Notes: generated by a model not told the origin, from the sequence alone. A stretch of DNA of 64,000 bases from Pedobacter paludis (GCF_003173575.1 NZ_QGNY01000006.1:186001-250000), one strand, 5' to 3'; numbered from the stretch's first letter, positions 43,814-52,902 are shown. Numbers and translations are program-made.

Positions 43814-46261
43814 CTAAAACCCGTAGCTAATCCTAAATCCCTGGGTTAATTTACGGGCACCATCGTAGGCAAAGCCATAGCTTGCTCTTAATACCAATCG
43901 CTGTAAACCAAAGTAAAATTCTTTATAGTTTCTTTTCTCTGGTGATGATAAATAACCTCCGCCGATAAATTCTTCGAGTTTGGCTTTGCGCAATAAAGGC
44001 ACTTTATTCATAAAAAAGCCGGCAAAATTGTGTTCAACATGCGCCTCGAAATATTGCTGGTTTGTACTAAACTGGTAAAAATCCAAGTATTGGAATTTCC
44101 TGATATTGGGTGGAAAAATCGTCGAAATGTTTCCAGAAAAATGTTTGTATTCTGGATAAAACAATGATTTATTGTTTAAGAATTTTCCGGCACCAACCAG
44201 GAATGAAGTATATCCCCATAAGCCTAAACCAATTCTATCCTGATAAATTTCTGCCTTTACAAAATCGTAATCTACATCACTATTTAAAACATCTTTAAAT
44301 CCTTTTTTATACAAAACGGTTATTTTAGGAAACTTCGATTCGGTGTAAAACTTACCATCAGGACGGGTAATGTATTTCTGACCAATGGTATAAACCAAAC
44401 TCGCGGTAGCACTAAAAGAATTGTAAGTTGGAAATAATGGTGTTTCAGATTCTGGTGTAAAAGGATTGTTCGAAGTAAATTCTCTATCCTTTGCATCTAT
44501 AAATTTAAAAGTAGAACTATTGGTTAAAGTATGGTTTCTTGCATAATCTACGCTAATGCTAGCTTGTAATCCATTAACCAATTCTCTGGTCGTATTAATG
44601 TTAATGAAGCTCTTTTCGTAATATTTTGGAAAATTCTTTTCATAGAACAATGAGTTAATAGAATTTCCAAGCAAAGTCATCGAACCAAGATTGTTTAAAT
44701 CGAAAATTCCATTTCCAAACGAAGCGCCAATACTTGCACGTTTTAGTGGATCGTAATAATAGCTTCCTGTTAAGGTTCCGGTTAATTTCTGATTTGCAAA
44801 GCCATAACGCAATTCCGGACGGATACTGTAAGATCTTCTGTTTTCAAAATCCTTACGGTAAGTTACGCCATATTTTATTGCAAAACCTTCAACGGTGTTG
44901 TAGAATATTGCTCTTAAAACCGGATCGAATGTATAATATTCCTTATCGTACCTGTCATTCTTGCTATAACCCCTGAGTAAAAGTTTTCCAATCCCAAATT
45001 TGTTGTTGTCTTTTTCAATAGAATCTAAGTATTTCTTCGATTCTTTCAGTTTTGCAACGCTGTCTTTTTTTACATAGTTTAGCTTTTCATCCAGCGTTAG
45101 TGGAATCGGGCGATTATTTTTCCAATAAACCGAATCCTTTTTGTTAACCAATTCGGTTACTTTTAGAATTTCGCCATTAAAAAAGTTTTTCGGGAATTTT
45201 GGATCTATATTGTAATTGCTATAAACCCCAACATAATAGCCTGCAAACTTAAAGCCCAAAACATTGCCCGCAAATTGGAAATTGATATTTGTTGGCATGT
45301 AAACATCCTTAACCTTTGTGAAAGATTGATTGATGTTTAAAGTATCTATAAAATTGATGCCGGCGCTTTTGGTTAAGAATAAATCGGTATTATAAATTCT
45401 CCAGCTCTCGTCCATAATATAAATTATTCCTCTAAAAACGGGATCATTTTCACGGCGTGGGATCACTTCGATTTTATGAATGGTTTCTCCATTTTCCTGT
45501 GTTTCGCCTAAAAGTTTGTATTTATAGTAAAAAAGTGCATTATCGGCAATGGGCGAAATAAAACCTCTTGCACTTAAAGTATTTTCCAATAGATAATTAT
45601 CGTAAAAATTTATAATCAAATCTGAAGCCTTGTTAAAGCTGAAAGCATTATTTCTTCCAGCAACTTTAGATGAGATCATTTCTTCGTGAACATCGTTTGG
45701 CCGTCTGAAACTAAATTTACTTTCCGATTCGGATAGATAAATAATGCCTTTTCTGTTGGTGTCTAATTCCAGAATTTTTTGAATATCCTGACCGAAAAAC
45801 TTCTTTGGAGCACCTTTTAACCTTTGAACACCTTTAATGTAGACATTGCAATCAAATGCCTTTACTTCGGTAAGGTGGGTTTTGCGTTCTTTTATGGCCT
45901 TGCGGATTATTGCATAAGCCGGGTCTTCTGCATTCCCTCTGATGGTCACATTATCTAGGGTATAGCTTTCTGATGATAGCGTAACGTTTAGGTTTTGATC
46001 ATCATCCAGGTTGATAATATGCTCTTGCTGCTTATATCCAACAGCCCTAAAACTTAATGTTTGTTGTCCTTTATTTAATTTAATCGAATACTTTCCATCA
46101 ATGTTTGCCGAAGTGCCCTGAGTTGTATTTTTTAAATAAACCGAGGCAAAAGGAACGGTCTGTCCACCAGAATCTTTTATGGTACCCGTAACCGTATATT
46201 GTTGTGCAATGGCAAAATTTGTTAGGATTGATAAAAGAATGAGTGCGCAGAATCTTAACAT
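43814..46261 (-). CDS. DUF5686 outer-membrane protein with CarboxypepD_reg-like domain
   Basis: 815 residues with a Sec leader (MLRFCALILLSILTNFAIA/Q). A CarboxypepD_reg-like beta-sandwich (about 20-105: YTVTGTIKDSGGQTVPFASVYLKNTTQGTSANIDGKYSI...RAVGYKQQEH) precedes the large DUF5686 region, rich in amphipathic beta strands and ending in aromatic-terminated GFRISYGF, as in outer-membrane barrels. The family is restricted to Bacteroidota and has no established function. There is no TonB plug, so it is not a SusC. Length is normal. Confidence 0.9.
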   Translation of the reverse strand: MLRFCALILLSILTNFAIAQQYTVTGTIKDSGGQTVPFASVYLKNTTQGTSANIDGKYSIKLNKGQQTLSFRAVGYKQQEHIINLDDDQNLNVTLSSESYTLDNVTIRGNAEDPAYAIIRKAIKERKTHLTEVKAFDCNVYIKGVQRLKGAPKKFFGQDIQKILELDTNRKGIIYLSESESKFSFRRPNDVHEEMISSKVAGRNNAFSFNKASDLIINFYDNYLLENTLSARGFISPIADNALFYYKYKLLGETQENGETIHKIEVIPRRENDPVFRGIIYIMDESWRIYNTDLFLTKSAGINFIDTLNINQSFTKVKDVYMPTNINFQFAGNVLGFKFAGYYVGVYSNYNIDPKFPKNFFNGEILKVTELVNKKDSVYWKNNRPIPLTLDEKLNYVKKDSVAKLKESKKYLDSIEKDNNKFGIGKLLLRGYSKNDRYDKEYYTFDPVLRAIFYNTVEGFAIKYGVTYRKDFENRRSYSIRPELRYGFANQKLTGTLTGSYYYDPLKRASIGASFGNGIFDLNNLGSMTLLGNSINSLFYEKNFPKYYEKSFININTTRELVNGLQASISVDYARNHTLTNSSTFKFIDAKDREFTSNNPFTPESETPLFPTYNSFSATASLVYTIGQKYITRPDGKFYTESKFPKITVLYKKGFKDVLNSDVDYDFVKAEIYQDRIGLGLWGYTSFLVGAGKFLNNKSLFYPEYKHFSGNISTIFPPNIRKFQYLDFYQFSTNQQYFEAHVEHNFAGFFMNKVPLLRKAKLEEFIGGGYLSSPEKRNYKEFYFGLQRLVLRASYGFAYDGARKLTQGFRISYGF

Positions 46262-46394
46262 ATGTGTGATTAGTAAGCTATAAATATCGAATAAGTTTTA
46301 ACACTATACATACAGGTAGGTGTTAAAGTTTGTTAAGTTCTAAAAAAAATAAATTTTGAGGCAATTTATTATCCAAAAAACATTATGATCACCA

Positions 46395-46415
46395 ATCAAA
46401 CGTTTGTTCTATAAA
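46395..46415 (+). promoter_or_regulatory. Candidate operator shared with threonine dehydrogenase (CAAACGTTTG)
   Basis: A perfect 10-bp palindrome CAAACGTTTG (46397-46406) followed by ttctataaa. The 21-nt block matches, in reverse orientation, 23182-23202 at 20 of 21 positions. It lies 44 bases before the -7 box of kbl, a position suited to an activator or repressor. Confidence 0.65.
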
Positions 46416-46459
46416 CATTCAAAAATGTTGCCTTTTTAGGACTGTAACGAGTTTTTTTA

Positions 46460-46467
46460 TAACTTTG
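46460..46467 (+). promoter_or_regulatory. -7 box of the kbl promoter (TAACTTTG)
   Basis: An exact TAnnTTTG match, 28 bases before the kbl start. The -33 region is weak (a TTG at 46428-46430 is rather far), which fits a promoter dependent on the upstream operator. Confidence 0.55.
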
Positions 46468-46495
46468 GGCCAAAATCAACCATTAAGAAAAAGCC

Positions 46496-47683
46496 ATGTA
46501 CAAAACATTACAGCCTGCTCTAAAAAAAGAGTTAGAAGAGATAGAAAACGCCGGGTTATTTAAACGCGAACGCATTATTGTTACACCACAGGGAGCAGAT
46601 ATTAAAGTTAGCGGTGGGGTAGAGGTTACCAACTTTTGCGCTAACAATTATTTAGGTCTATCTTCTCATCCAAAAGTAATTGAAGCCGCAAAAAAAGCGA
46701 TTGATGATCATGGCTATGGAATGTCTTCTGTACGTTTTATCTGTGGAACACAAGATGTGCACAAGGATTTAGAGGCGAAAATCTCAAAGTTTTTAGGTAC
46801 TGAGGATACCATTCTTTATGCTGCGGCTTTTGACGCAAATGGAGGTGTATTTGAACCTTTGTTTAATGCTGAGGATGCCATTATTTCTGATGAATTAAAC
46901 CATGCATCTATTATTGACGGCGTTAGACTTTGCAAAGCACAGCGTTTCCGCTACAAAAATGCGGATATGGAAGATTTGGAAAAGCAACTTATTGCAGCTA
47001 AAGAATGCAGACATAGGATTATTGTTACGGATGGCGCATTCTCTATGGATGGATCGGTAGCGCCATTGGATAAAATTTGTGATTTAGCAGATAAGTACGA
47101 AGCCTTGGTTATGATCGATGAATCGCACTGCTCTGGTTTTATTGGCAAAACTGGTCGCGGCACTCATGAGCATTTCAATGTTATTGACAGAATAGATATT
47201 ATTACGGGAACTTTAGGTAAAGCTTTAGGTGGTGCATCGGGAGGATTTACATCTGGTAAAAAAGAAATTATTGATATGCTTCGCCAGCGCTCCCGTCCAT
47301 ATTTATTTTCGAATACATTAGCGCCTGCAATTGCTGGTGCATCCATTGCGGTTTTAGATATGTTGAGTGAAACCACTTCTTTAAGAGATAAACTGGAAAG
47401 CAATACCAAATATTTCCGCGAAAAAATGACAGAAGCCGGTTTCGATATTAAGCCAGGTTTCCATCCGATTGTTCCAGTTATGCTTTATGATGCAAAAATT
47501 GCGCAAAACTTTGCTGCTAAAATGCTTGAAGAAGGAATTTATGTAATTGGATTTTTCTATCCCGTTGTTCCTCAAGGCAAGGCGAGGATTAGAGTACAGT
47601 TATCTGCAGCGCATGAGCAACACCATTTAGATAAAGCCATTGCGGCATTTACCAAAGTTGGAAAAGAGCTTGGTGTAATTTAA
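46496..47683 (+). CDS. kbl: Glycine C-acetyltransferase (2-amino-3-ketobutyrate CoA ligase)
   Basis: 395 residues, a PLP-dependent alpha-oxoamine synthase. Landmarks: [75 protein letters not shown], and the PLP lysine in [14 protein letters not shown]. It cleaves 2-amino-3-ketobutyrate with CoA to glycine and acetyl-CoA, the second step of threonine degradation after the dehydrogenase at 23312-24259. It is followed by a strong terminator, so it is a single-gene unit. Confidence 0.97.
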   Translation: MYKTLQPALKKELEEIENAGLFKRERIIVTPQGADIKVSGGVEVTNFCANNYLGLSSHPKVIEAAKKAIDDHGYGMSSVRFICGTQDVHKDLEAKISKFLGTEDTILYAAAFDANGGVFEPLFNAEDAIISDELNHASIIDGVRLCKAQRFRYKNADMEDLEKQLIAAKECRHRIIVTDGAFSMDGSVAPLDKICDLADKYEALVMIDESHCSGFIGKTGRGTHEHFNVIDRIDIITGTLGKALGGASGGFTSGKKEIIDMLRQRSRPYLFSNTLAPAIAGASIAVLDMLSETTSLRDKLESNTKYFREKMTEAGFDIKPGFHPIVPVMLYDAKIAQNFAAKMLEEGIYVIGFFYPVVPQGKARIRVQLSAAHEQHHLDKAIAAFTKVGKELGVI

Positions 47684-47705
47684 AATATTCCTTTGTAGAA
47701 TATAT

Positions 47706-47730
47706 AAAAGCTGCCTAAGGCAGCTTTTTT
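47706..47730 (+). terminator. Intrinsic terminator of kbl
   Basis: Stem aaaagctgcc (47706-47715) with ggcagctttt (47719-47728), taa loop, followed by more T. Confidence 0.9.
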
Positions 47731-47813
47731 GTTTTGGGTTCATTTTCTTTAATAATGACATTTAAATAGATTATTTGAACCGAACAACCTTAAAAATTTT
47801 AGAAAATTAGCTG

Positions 47814-47821
47814 TATATTTG
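47814..47821 (+). promoter_or_regulatory. Possible -7 box very close to the pheS start (TATATTTG)
   Basis: Matches TAnnTTTG but ends only 5 bases before the ATG at 47827. If used, the transcript would be leaderless or nearly so. AT-rich sequence makes chance matches likely. Confidence 0.25.
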
Positions 47822-47826
47822 AAGCC

Positions 47827-48867
47827 ATGTTACAAGATAAAATAACACAATACACTGAAAAAATTAATGCTTTTGTAACTGAAAAAGCAGACGAATTAGA
47901 GCAGTTCCGAATTAAGTATTTGGGAAGCAAGGGAATCATCAAAGAAATTTTTGATGATTTTAAATCTGTTTCCGTTGAAGAGAAAAAATCTTTGGGTAAA
48001 GTTTTAAATGAATTTAAACAGCTTGCCGAATCAAAATACCTTACCTTAAAGGAATCTACTGAGCACGCCAGTGTTAAAACTGAAAATTTACAATTAGACA
48101 TGACATTGCCTGGCGAAGGTTTTGAAATCGGTTCTCGTCATCCTTTAGCTTTAGTTCGCCGGGAAATTGTGGAGATTTTCGCAAAACTTGGTTTTAACGT
48201 AGAAGAAGGCCCAGAAATCGAAGATGATTGGCATAACTTCTCTGCTTTGAATTTTCCCGAAGAACATCCTGCAAGAGATATGCAAGATACTTTCTTCATT
48301 AAAAAAGGAGGGGAGAAAGGCGATATCGCTTTGCGTACGCATACATCTTCGGTACAGGTTAGAATGATGGAGCAAGGAAAACCACCATTTAGAGCAATTA
48401 TGCCTGGCCGTGTTTACCGTAACGAAGCCATTTCGGCAAGAGCGCATTGCTTTTTCCATCAGATAGAGGGATTATATGTAGATGAGAATGTATCATTTGC
48501 AGATCTAAAACAAACCCTATTTTACTTCGTTCAAGAACTTTACGGAGAAGGTACCAAAGTACGTTTCCGCCCATCGTATTTTCCTTTTACAGAACCATCT
48601 GCAGAAATGGATATCTCTTGTACCATTTGTAATGGTACAGGTTGCCAGCTTTGTAAGCATAGTGGTTGGGTAGAAATTTTAGGCTGTGGTATGGTAGATC
48701 CTAATGTATTGGAAAACTGTGGCATCGATTCTAAAAAATATAGTGGCTTTGCATTCGGAATGGGCATAGAGCGTATTGCTAATTTAAAATATGTAATTAA
48801 GGATTTGCGTTTATTCTCTGAAAATGATGTTCGTTTCTTGAAGCAATACAAATCTGCTTTAATTTAA
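47827..48867 (+). CDS. pheS: Phenylalanine-tRNA ligase alpha subunit
   Basis: 346 residues, normal length. N-terminal coiled-coil arm (residues 1-90), then the class II catalytic core: GSRHPLALVRREIVEIFAKLGF, DTFFIKKGG, LRTHTSSVQVRMM (motif 2 region), PGRVYRNEAISARAHCFFHQIEGLYVDE, FRPSYFPFTEPSAEMDISC and the motif 3 Arg in GFAFGMGIERIANLKY. A CxxC pair (CTICNGTGCQLC) suggests a small zinc site found in many bacterial PheS. It heads an apparent operon with a lipoprotein and a TetR regulator (2-base gaps). pheT is not in the window. Confidence 0.98.
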   Translation: MLQDKITQYTEKINAFVTEKADELEQFRIKYLGSKGIIKEIFDDFKSVSVEEKKSLGKVLNEFKQLAESKYLTLKESTEHASVKTENLQLDMTLPGEGFEIGSRHPLALVRREIVEIFAKLGFNVEEGPEIEDDWHNFSALNFPEEHPARDMQDTFFIKKGGEKGDIALRTHTSSVQVRMMEQGKPPFRAIMPGRVYRNEAISARAHCFFHQIEGLYVDENVSFADLKQTLFYFVQELYGEGTKVRFRPSYFPFTEPSAEMDISCTICNGTGCQLCKHSGWVEILGCGMVDPNVLENCGIDSKKYSGFAFGMGIERIANLKYVIKDLRLFSENDVRFLKQYKSALI

Positions 48868-48869
48868 AA

Positions 48870-49280
48870 ATGAAGTATTTATTTAGCATATTGTTCGCAT
48901 TTGTTCTCTTTTCGGGTTGCGGAAAGGAAGAAAACTACATTCCAGACGTAGCTGTAAATTACAGCACACTTTTAACCGATCCGAGTTTAACGGGATTAAG
49001 TTCGGGCAAGGCAATTATTGTTAATGGTTATGGAATATCGGGCTTAATTTTATATAGAAATGTAGCCGGAAAGTATTTGGCATACGATAGGTGCAGCTCT
49101 GTGAATCCACAAAATAAATGCGCAGTTACTGTTGATGATTCGAACATAACCGTTACGGATCCATGTTCTGGCGCAAAATTTTTACTCGAAGATGGAAGTC
49201 CTGCTAAAGCTCCAGCAGAGAAATATTTGAAACAGTATACTGTAGGGATTACAGGAAATACAATACGTGTAAGCAATTAA
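48870..49280 (+). CDS. Small lipoprotein with Rieske-like fold but without the His ligands
   Basis: 136 residues, lipobox Cys17 (LFSGCGKEEN). The pattern YRNVAGKYLAYDRCSSVNPQ...KCAVTVDDSNITVTDPCSGAKFLLEDGSP...LKQYTVGITGNTIRV follows a Rieske domain, in which CxH and CxxH hold a 2Fe-2S cluster. Here both His positions appear to be replaced (CSS and CSGA), leaving three Cys, so a cluster is unlikely and disulfides are more plausible. It lies 2 bases after pheS and 2 bases before the TetR gene. Function unknown; the fold assignment is moderate. Confidence 0.7.
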   Translation: MKYLFSILFAFVLFSGCGKEENYIPDVAVNYSTLLTDPSLTGLSSGKAIIVNGYGISGLILYRNVAGKYLAYDRCSSVNPQNKCAVTVDDSNITVTDPCSGAKFLLEDGSPAKAPAEKYLKQYTVGITGNTIRVSN

Positions 49281-49282
49281 AA

Positions 49283-49858
49283 ATGGAAGCTGATAAAATT
49301 AAAGAAACGGTTAAAAAGGCCGCCAAAGAACTTTTTAGGAAATACGGGTACCACAAAACAAGTGTTAACGAGATTGCTAAAAAAGCACGAATTGCAAAAG
49401 CAACCATTTATAAATATTTTGAGAGCAAAGAGCAGGTTTTAGATAGTATCTTAATGGATTATCTAGACTCAAATCTCCACGAAATATTGCATAATAAATT
49501 AAGCTACGCATCAGAAGAGGAGCATTTAAAAGCCTTGGTTATGAAAACCAGCAGACTTTCTTTTACAGCCTGTAATGAGTTTATTGGATGGGATTTTGTA
49601 AGAGAAAATGCAAATTCGCAGGAATTTTTAAAACATTTATCCGATCAGTTAGAGGCGCTCCTTTTAGCTGCATATCTTCAACTGGATAATTTTAAGAACA
49701 ATCCGGCAAGGCGAGAAGGCTTAGCCTTTTTGTTAAAGGCAAGTAAAAGCATTGTTTTCTCTTTTGCTTTTACGTCTGTTAGTGATTCGGATGTGCGCAA
49801 AAACTTTGTAAGTTTCCAAAAGGAAATTCTTCCATTTTTGGTTAAAGCCGCTTTATAA
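49283..49858 (+). CDS. TetR/AcrR family transcriptional regulator
   Basis: 191 residues. The N-terminal TetR HTH is clear: IKETVKKAAKELFRKYGYHKTSVNEIAKKARIAKATIYKYFESKEQVLDSIL. The C-terminal helical ligand domain is diverged, as usual. It is the third gene of the pheS transcription unit, 2 bases after the lipoprotein gene. Targets cannot be inferred; the ABC exporter at 50694-52706 is a reasonable candidate because TetR genes often sit near exporters. Confidence 0.9.
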   Translation: MEADKIKETVKKAAKELFRKYGYHKTSVNEIAKKARIAKATIYKYFESKEQVLDSILMDYLDSNLHEILHNKLSYASEEEHLKALVMKTSRLSFTACNEFIGWDFVRENANSQEFLKHLSDQLEALLLAAYLQLDNFKNNPARREGLAFLLKASKSIVFSFAFTSVSDSDVRKNFVSFQKEILPFLVKAAL

Positions 49859-49875
49859 AAAGGATTACTATAGTA

Positions 49876-50562
49876 TTATTGCTTGTAGTAATCTTTTATT
49901 TTAAACTTCTGAACCGTTCTCTTAACTTTTCCATCAACCATTTTCTGAGTAATAACGGTTACATCATCTCCAATGCTTGAGTCTTCGATAACAGAAGATG
50001 CTTCTATTAATCCTTTCTTGCTATCAAACATATAATTAATTGTTTTATCATAACAACAGCCATCTTTTTGATGAATGGCAAGCTGTTTTAACTTTCGATC
50101 TACATCAAACATACCGAGATTTTCGCTGGCCAGTTTGGTGAGTTCATTATTGAGTGTAAATCTATTGTTGGTGCTGTTTAAATAAACATCGTATGATGGT
50201 TCTTTGTATGCGCCATTACTTCCGTTTCTTACTGCAACATCTTCTAATCCGTCGAAGTTAAAATCCCCAAAAACAAGCGGTGTTTGGTATTTGCCCAGGT
50301 CAAGCCACCCGATATTCGCGTTCTGCTTTTCATTTAAATTGAAATCTAAATCAGTGGATTTGAAAGTCTGAAGCTCCGCATCAGTTGCTTTATCATAAAG
50401 AATTATTGTTGCCTTGCCGCCGCAAGAGCCGTCAGCACAATTGGCAACAAATATTTTGGCTTTATATTGATTGGAGCTGTTGAGCGCAAGAAACTTAAAT
50501 TGAGCTTTAGCGTAACCTGTTGCAAATAGTAAGAAGAAACAGAAAACGAGAATTTTTTTCAT
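49876..50562 (-). CDS. Secreted hypothetical protein with FG-GAP-like motif (XAC2610-related)
   Basis: The Met at 50562 (MKKILVFCFFLLFATGYAKA/Q) gives a proper signal peptide; the frame is open to 50592. About 228 residues. A single DFNFDGLEDVAVRNGSNGAY motif resembles FG-GAP/calcium-binding loops of the XAC2610 group. Four Cys (CADGSC and DGCCYD) suggest disulfides after export. I know no function. It is convergent with the TetR gene, 17 bases apart. Confidence 0.75.
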   Translation of the reverse strand: MKKILVFCFFLLFATGYAKAQFKFLALNSSNQYKAKIFVANCADGSCGGKATIILYDKATDAELQTFKSTDLDFNLNEKQNANIGWLDLGKYQTPLVFGDFNFDGLEDVAVRNGSNGAYKEPSYDVYLNSTNNRFTLNNELTKLASENLGMFDVDRKLKQLAIHQKDGCCYDKTINYMFDSKKGLIEASSVIEDSSIGDDVTVITQKMVDGKVKRTVQKFKIKDYYKQ

Positions 50563-50624
50563 TCGTAGATATTTTTGGTAAAAGTACTTCAATATCCAAT
50601 TGCCAAAAGTTAAAAAAGGTTAAC

Positions 50625-50664
50625 GAAAAAAAAATCGGATAGTCTTTAAAAATTTCTATCCGAT
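50625..50664 (-). terminator. Intrinsic terminator of the ABC exporter operon
   Basis: Stem atcggatag (50634-50642) with ctatccgat (50656-50664), 13-nt loop, followed on the minus strand by about nine T. Confidence 0.88.
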
Positions 50665-50693
50665 ATTAATTTTATATGTTGAGAAACTTTTTT

Positions 50694-51845
50694 TTATTCC
50701 CATTTAAAAACCTTAACAGCAACTGCATAAATGCCGATTCCCCAAAGTAAAAGAATCATGATCTGGAACTTAACATCCCATAATCCTAATCCTTCAAAAG
50801 CAACTTTACGCATCGCATCATTTAAGTAGGTAAGGGGCAAAGCTCTGCTAATGGGCTGTAACCAGGTTGGAAAAGCTTCGATTGAAAAGAAAGTACCTGA
50901 TAGTAGGAATTGAGGTAAGGTAACAATGTTCGATATCGGAGGAACCATACTTTCGTTTTTTGCTATTCCTGATATAATGAATCCGAAACCCATAAAAACG
51001 ATTACGCCAAGTGCTGCCAATAGGAGCATATTGACGACCGTGAGAGCTCCATGGACCAGCGTAAAGCTAAAAAAGAAATGACCAATTAATATTATAAACA
51101 ATGCGCCCAACAATGCGAAGCCTATCCTCGCTATGCCTTCTCCAATTACAATACTCGATCGTTTAACAGGGGTTGCAAAAAAACGCTTAATAACCAAAGT
51201 TTGGCGCAAGCTCAAAAATACAAATGCAGTTCCAAATACTCCTGTACTTAGTAGGGAGAAACCCAGTTGACCTGGCAAAATGAAATCGATGGTTTTGTAT
51301 TCACGACCATGAATTGTACTTTCTTTGATTTCTGCAACAGAGGGCTTTAAATTTTTATCATAAAATAGATTATTCAATACAGATTTTAGGATGTTTCCTT
51401 TATCCATTGAAGCTGAGGTGTAAACCACATTTACTGAATAGGCAACGGAATTCACTTTTCTGTGCACATCAATCATAGCATCGACGTTTCCTTTTTCAAG
51501 GAGTTTGTCATAATCAGCCTTTGATTTATTTTTAACCAAACGGATCATACCGGTTTTTTCGAGCATTCCAATCACAGGGTTTTTCATATCGGAACCTGGC
51601 GTAATACCAACATCAATATGTGTTCCGCCTCCGCCTAAAAACCCAAAAACCAATATAAATATTAATGGAAAGGCCAAGGTGAAAACCACTGCTGAGGGAC
51701 TACGCATAATGGAACGGAAACTCGCTTTTGCAAGGGCTAATGTTGCTTTTGTATTGCTGTAACCCACTGCCCCTAAAGAAGATTTTGAATTTCTATCATT
51801 TAACCCCTCCGAACCTAAAGGGGAACTTGAATTTCTATCGTTCAT
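50694..51845 (-). CDS. ABC-2 type transporter permease
   Basis: 383 residues. TM1 (AVVFTLAFPLIFILVFGFLGG) is followed by a ~150-residue external domain and five further segments (LLSTGVFGTAFVFLSL, ARIGFALLGALFIILIGHFFF, VVNMLLLAALGVIVFMGFGFIISG, MILLLWGIGIYAVAV and a SGTFFSIEAFP re-entrant region), the DrrB/YhfP-like layout of drug or lipid exporters. The first 28 residues are odd: NDRNSSSPLG and NDRNSKSSLG are two copies of a 14-residue unit encoded by a CCCCTTTAGG-type repeat, so the original N-terminus was probably nearer residue 29. It pairs with the ATPase encoded just upstream. Confidence 0.9.
   Translation of the reverse strand: MNDRNSSSPLGSEGLNDRNSKSSLGAVGYSNTKATLALAKASFRSIMRSPSAVVFTLAFPLIFILVFGFLGGGGTHIDVGITPGSDMKNPVIGMLEKTGMIRLVKNKSKADYDKLLEKGNVDAMIDVHRKVNSVAYSVNVVYTSASMDKGNILKSVLNNLFYDKNLKPSVAEIKESTIHGREYKTIDFILPGQLGFSLLSTGVFGTAFVFLSLRQTLVIKRFFATPVKRSSIVIGEGIARIGFALLGALFIILIGHFFFSFTLVHGALTVVNMLLLAALGVIVFMGFGFIISGIAKNESMVPPISNIVTLPQFLLSGTFFSIEAFPTWLQPISRALPLTYLNDAMRKVAFEGLGLWDVKFQIMILLLWGIGIYAVAVKVFKWE
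51762..51845 (-). repeat. Palindromic-repeat-derived duplication within the permease 5' end
   Basis: Two about 42-bp direct repeats (each with gatagaaattcaa followed by a ctttagg word) encode the first 28 residues of the permease in frame. The cctttagg/ccccta words match the intergenic element at 1901-1960. A further G-rich relative (gctaagggggctgggggg) lies at about 51925-51942. Confidence 0.75.
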
Positions 51846-51941
51846 ATATGTATGATTTCTTATTTATCTTATTCAATTCTTTTTAGCAAGTGCTATTTCC
51901 ATCTTGCCTGTAAAACTCTCCGCTAAGGGGGCTGGGGGGGG

Positions 51942-52706
51942 TTATTCTCTCCACTCTTTCCCTGTCAGATTGATGAAAACATCTTCCAGATTGGCTTTTT
52001 TAACTTCTTTTTTGCGTTCAAATCCACTATTTACCAATTGATCTATTAAATTATCTGGAGTATCTAAGGCAATGATCTGTCCGCGTTCTACAAAAGCTAC
52101 ACGATCGCAAAGTTGTTCGGCCTCGTCCATGTAATGTGTGGTAATCACAACTGTAGTTCCGGCATCTCTTATTTCGGTAATTAAATCCCAAAGGTTCCTT
52201 CTTGCTTGAGGGTCTAAGCCAGTAGTTGGCTCATCGAGAAAAATAATTTTAGGCTGATTGATTAAAGTTGTTGCGATGGAAAAGCGCTGTTTTTGTCCGC
52301 CAGAAAGCGCTTTGTATTTTGCTTTGGCTTTATCTTGAAGGTTTACTTTCTCGAGCATTTCCATAGGTTTAACATCTGCTCCGTATAATCCAGCAAAAAG
52401 CTCGAGCAATTCTACCAAGTTTAAATTTGGATAATAACCCGCTGCTTGCAATTGTACGCCAATAATTTGTTTGATATCCTGTGCTTGTTTATCAACAGAA
52501 AAGCCATCAACGATAATTTCACCCGATGTTTTTTCTCTAAGCGTCTCTATAATTTCTAGCGTAGTTGTTTTACCTGCGCCATTTGGCCCTAGCAAACCAA
52601 AAATTTCGTTTTCATAAACCTCGAAGCTTAAGCCTTGAACTGCAACAAAATCATCATATTTTTTTATCAGATTAGTTACGCTGATAATGGCCTTTTTTGT
52701 TTCCAT
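51942..52706 (-). CDS. ABC transporter ATP-binding protein
   Basis: About 254 residues from the Met at 52706 (METKKAIISVTNLIKKYDDFVAV), the natural N-terminus of the family; the frame upstream to 52802 is not ABC-like. Walker A GPNGAGKTT, Q-loop region VQLQAAGYYPNL, signature LSGGQKQRFS, Walker B IIFLDEPTTGLDP and the switch His in ITTHYMDEAEQ are all intact. It powers the ABC-2 permease downstream, forming a DrrAB/CcmA-like exporter of unknown substrate. Confidence 0.95.
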   Translation of the reverse strand: METKKAIISVTNLIKKYDDFVAVQGLSFEVYENEIFGLLGPNGAGKTTTLEIIETLREKTSGEIIVDGFSVDKQAQDIKQIIGVQLQAAGYYPNLNLVELLELFAGLYGADVKPMEMLEKVNLQDKAKAKYKALSGGQKQRFSIATTLINQPKIIFLDEPTTGLDPQARRNLWDLITEIRDAGTTVVITTHYMDEAEQLCDRVAFVERGQIIALDTPDNLIDQLVNSGFERKKEVKKANLEDVFINLTGKEWRE

Positions 52707-52809
52707 ATTGCGAATGTAAGGAGCTTTAAATGAATAGAAAATGAATTTAAACAGATGTTGATGAAAATGTCGGTAAAATGATGTTTTTGGTAGGTAAGAC
52801 ACCCATAAG

Positions 52810-52860
52810 AAAAAAATCTGCGAATCATAGGCTTTGATGCAGCCACAGATTCGCAGATTT
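52810..52860 (-). terminator. Intrinsic terminator of carA
   Basis: A 13-bp perfect stem, aaatctgcgaatc (52814-52826) with gattcgcagattt (52848-52860), followed on the minus strand by a T-run (52810-52816). Confidence 0.88.
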
Positions 52861-52902
52861 AACAGTTGCTTTAGTCTTTAAGCTTTTCCCTTTAAACTTA
52901 AT

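Noticed and set aside
52707..52802. 32-residue extension of the ABC ATPase
   Set aside because: Not ABC-like in sequence; METKK at 52706 is the natural start.
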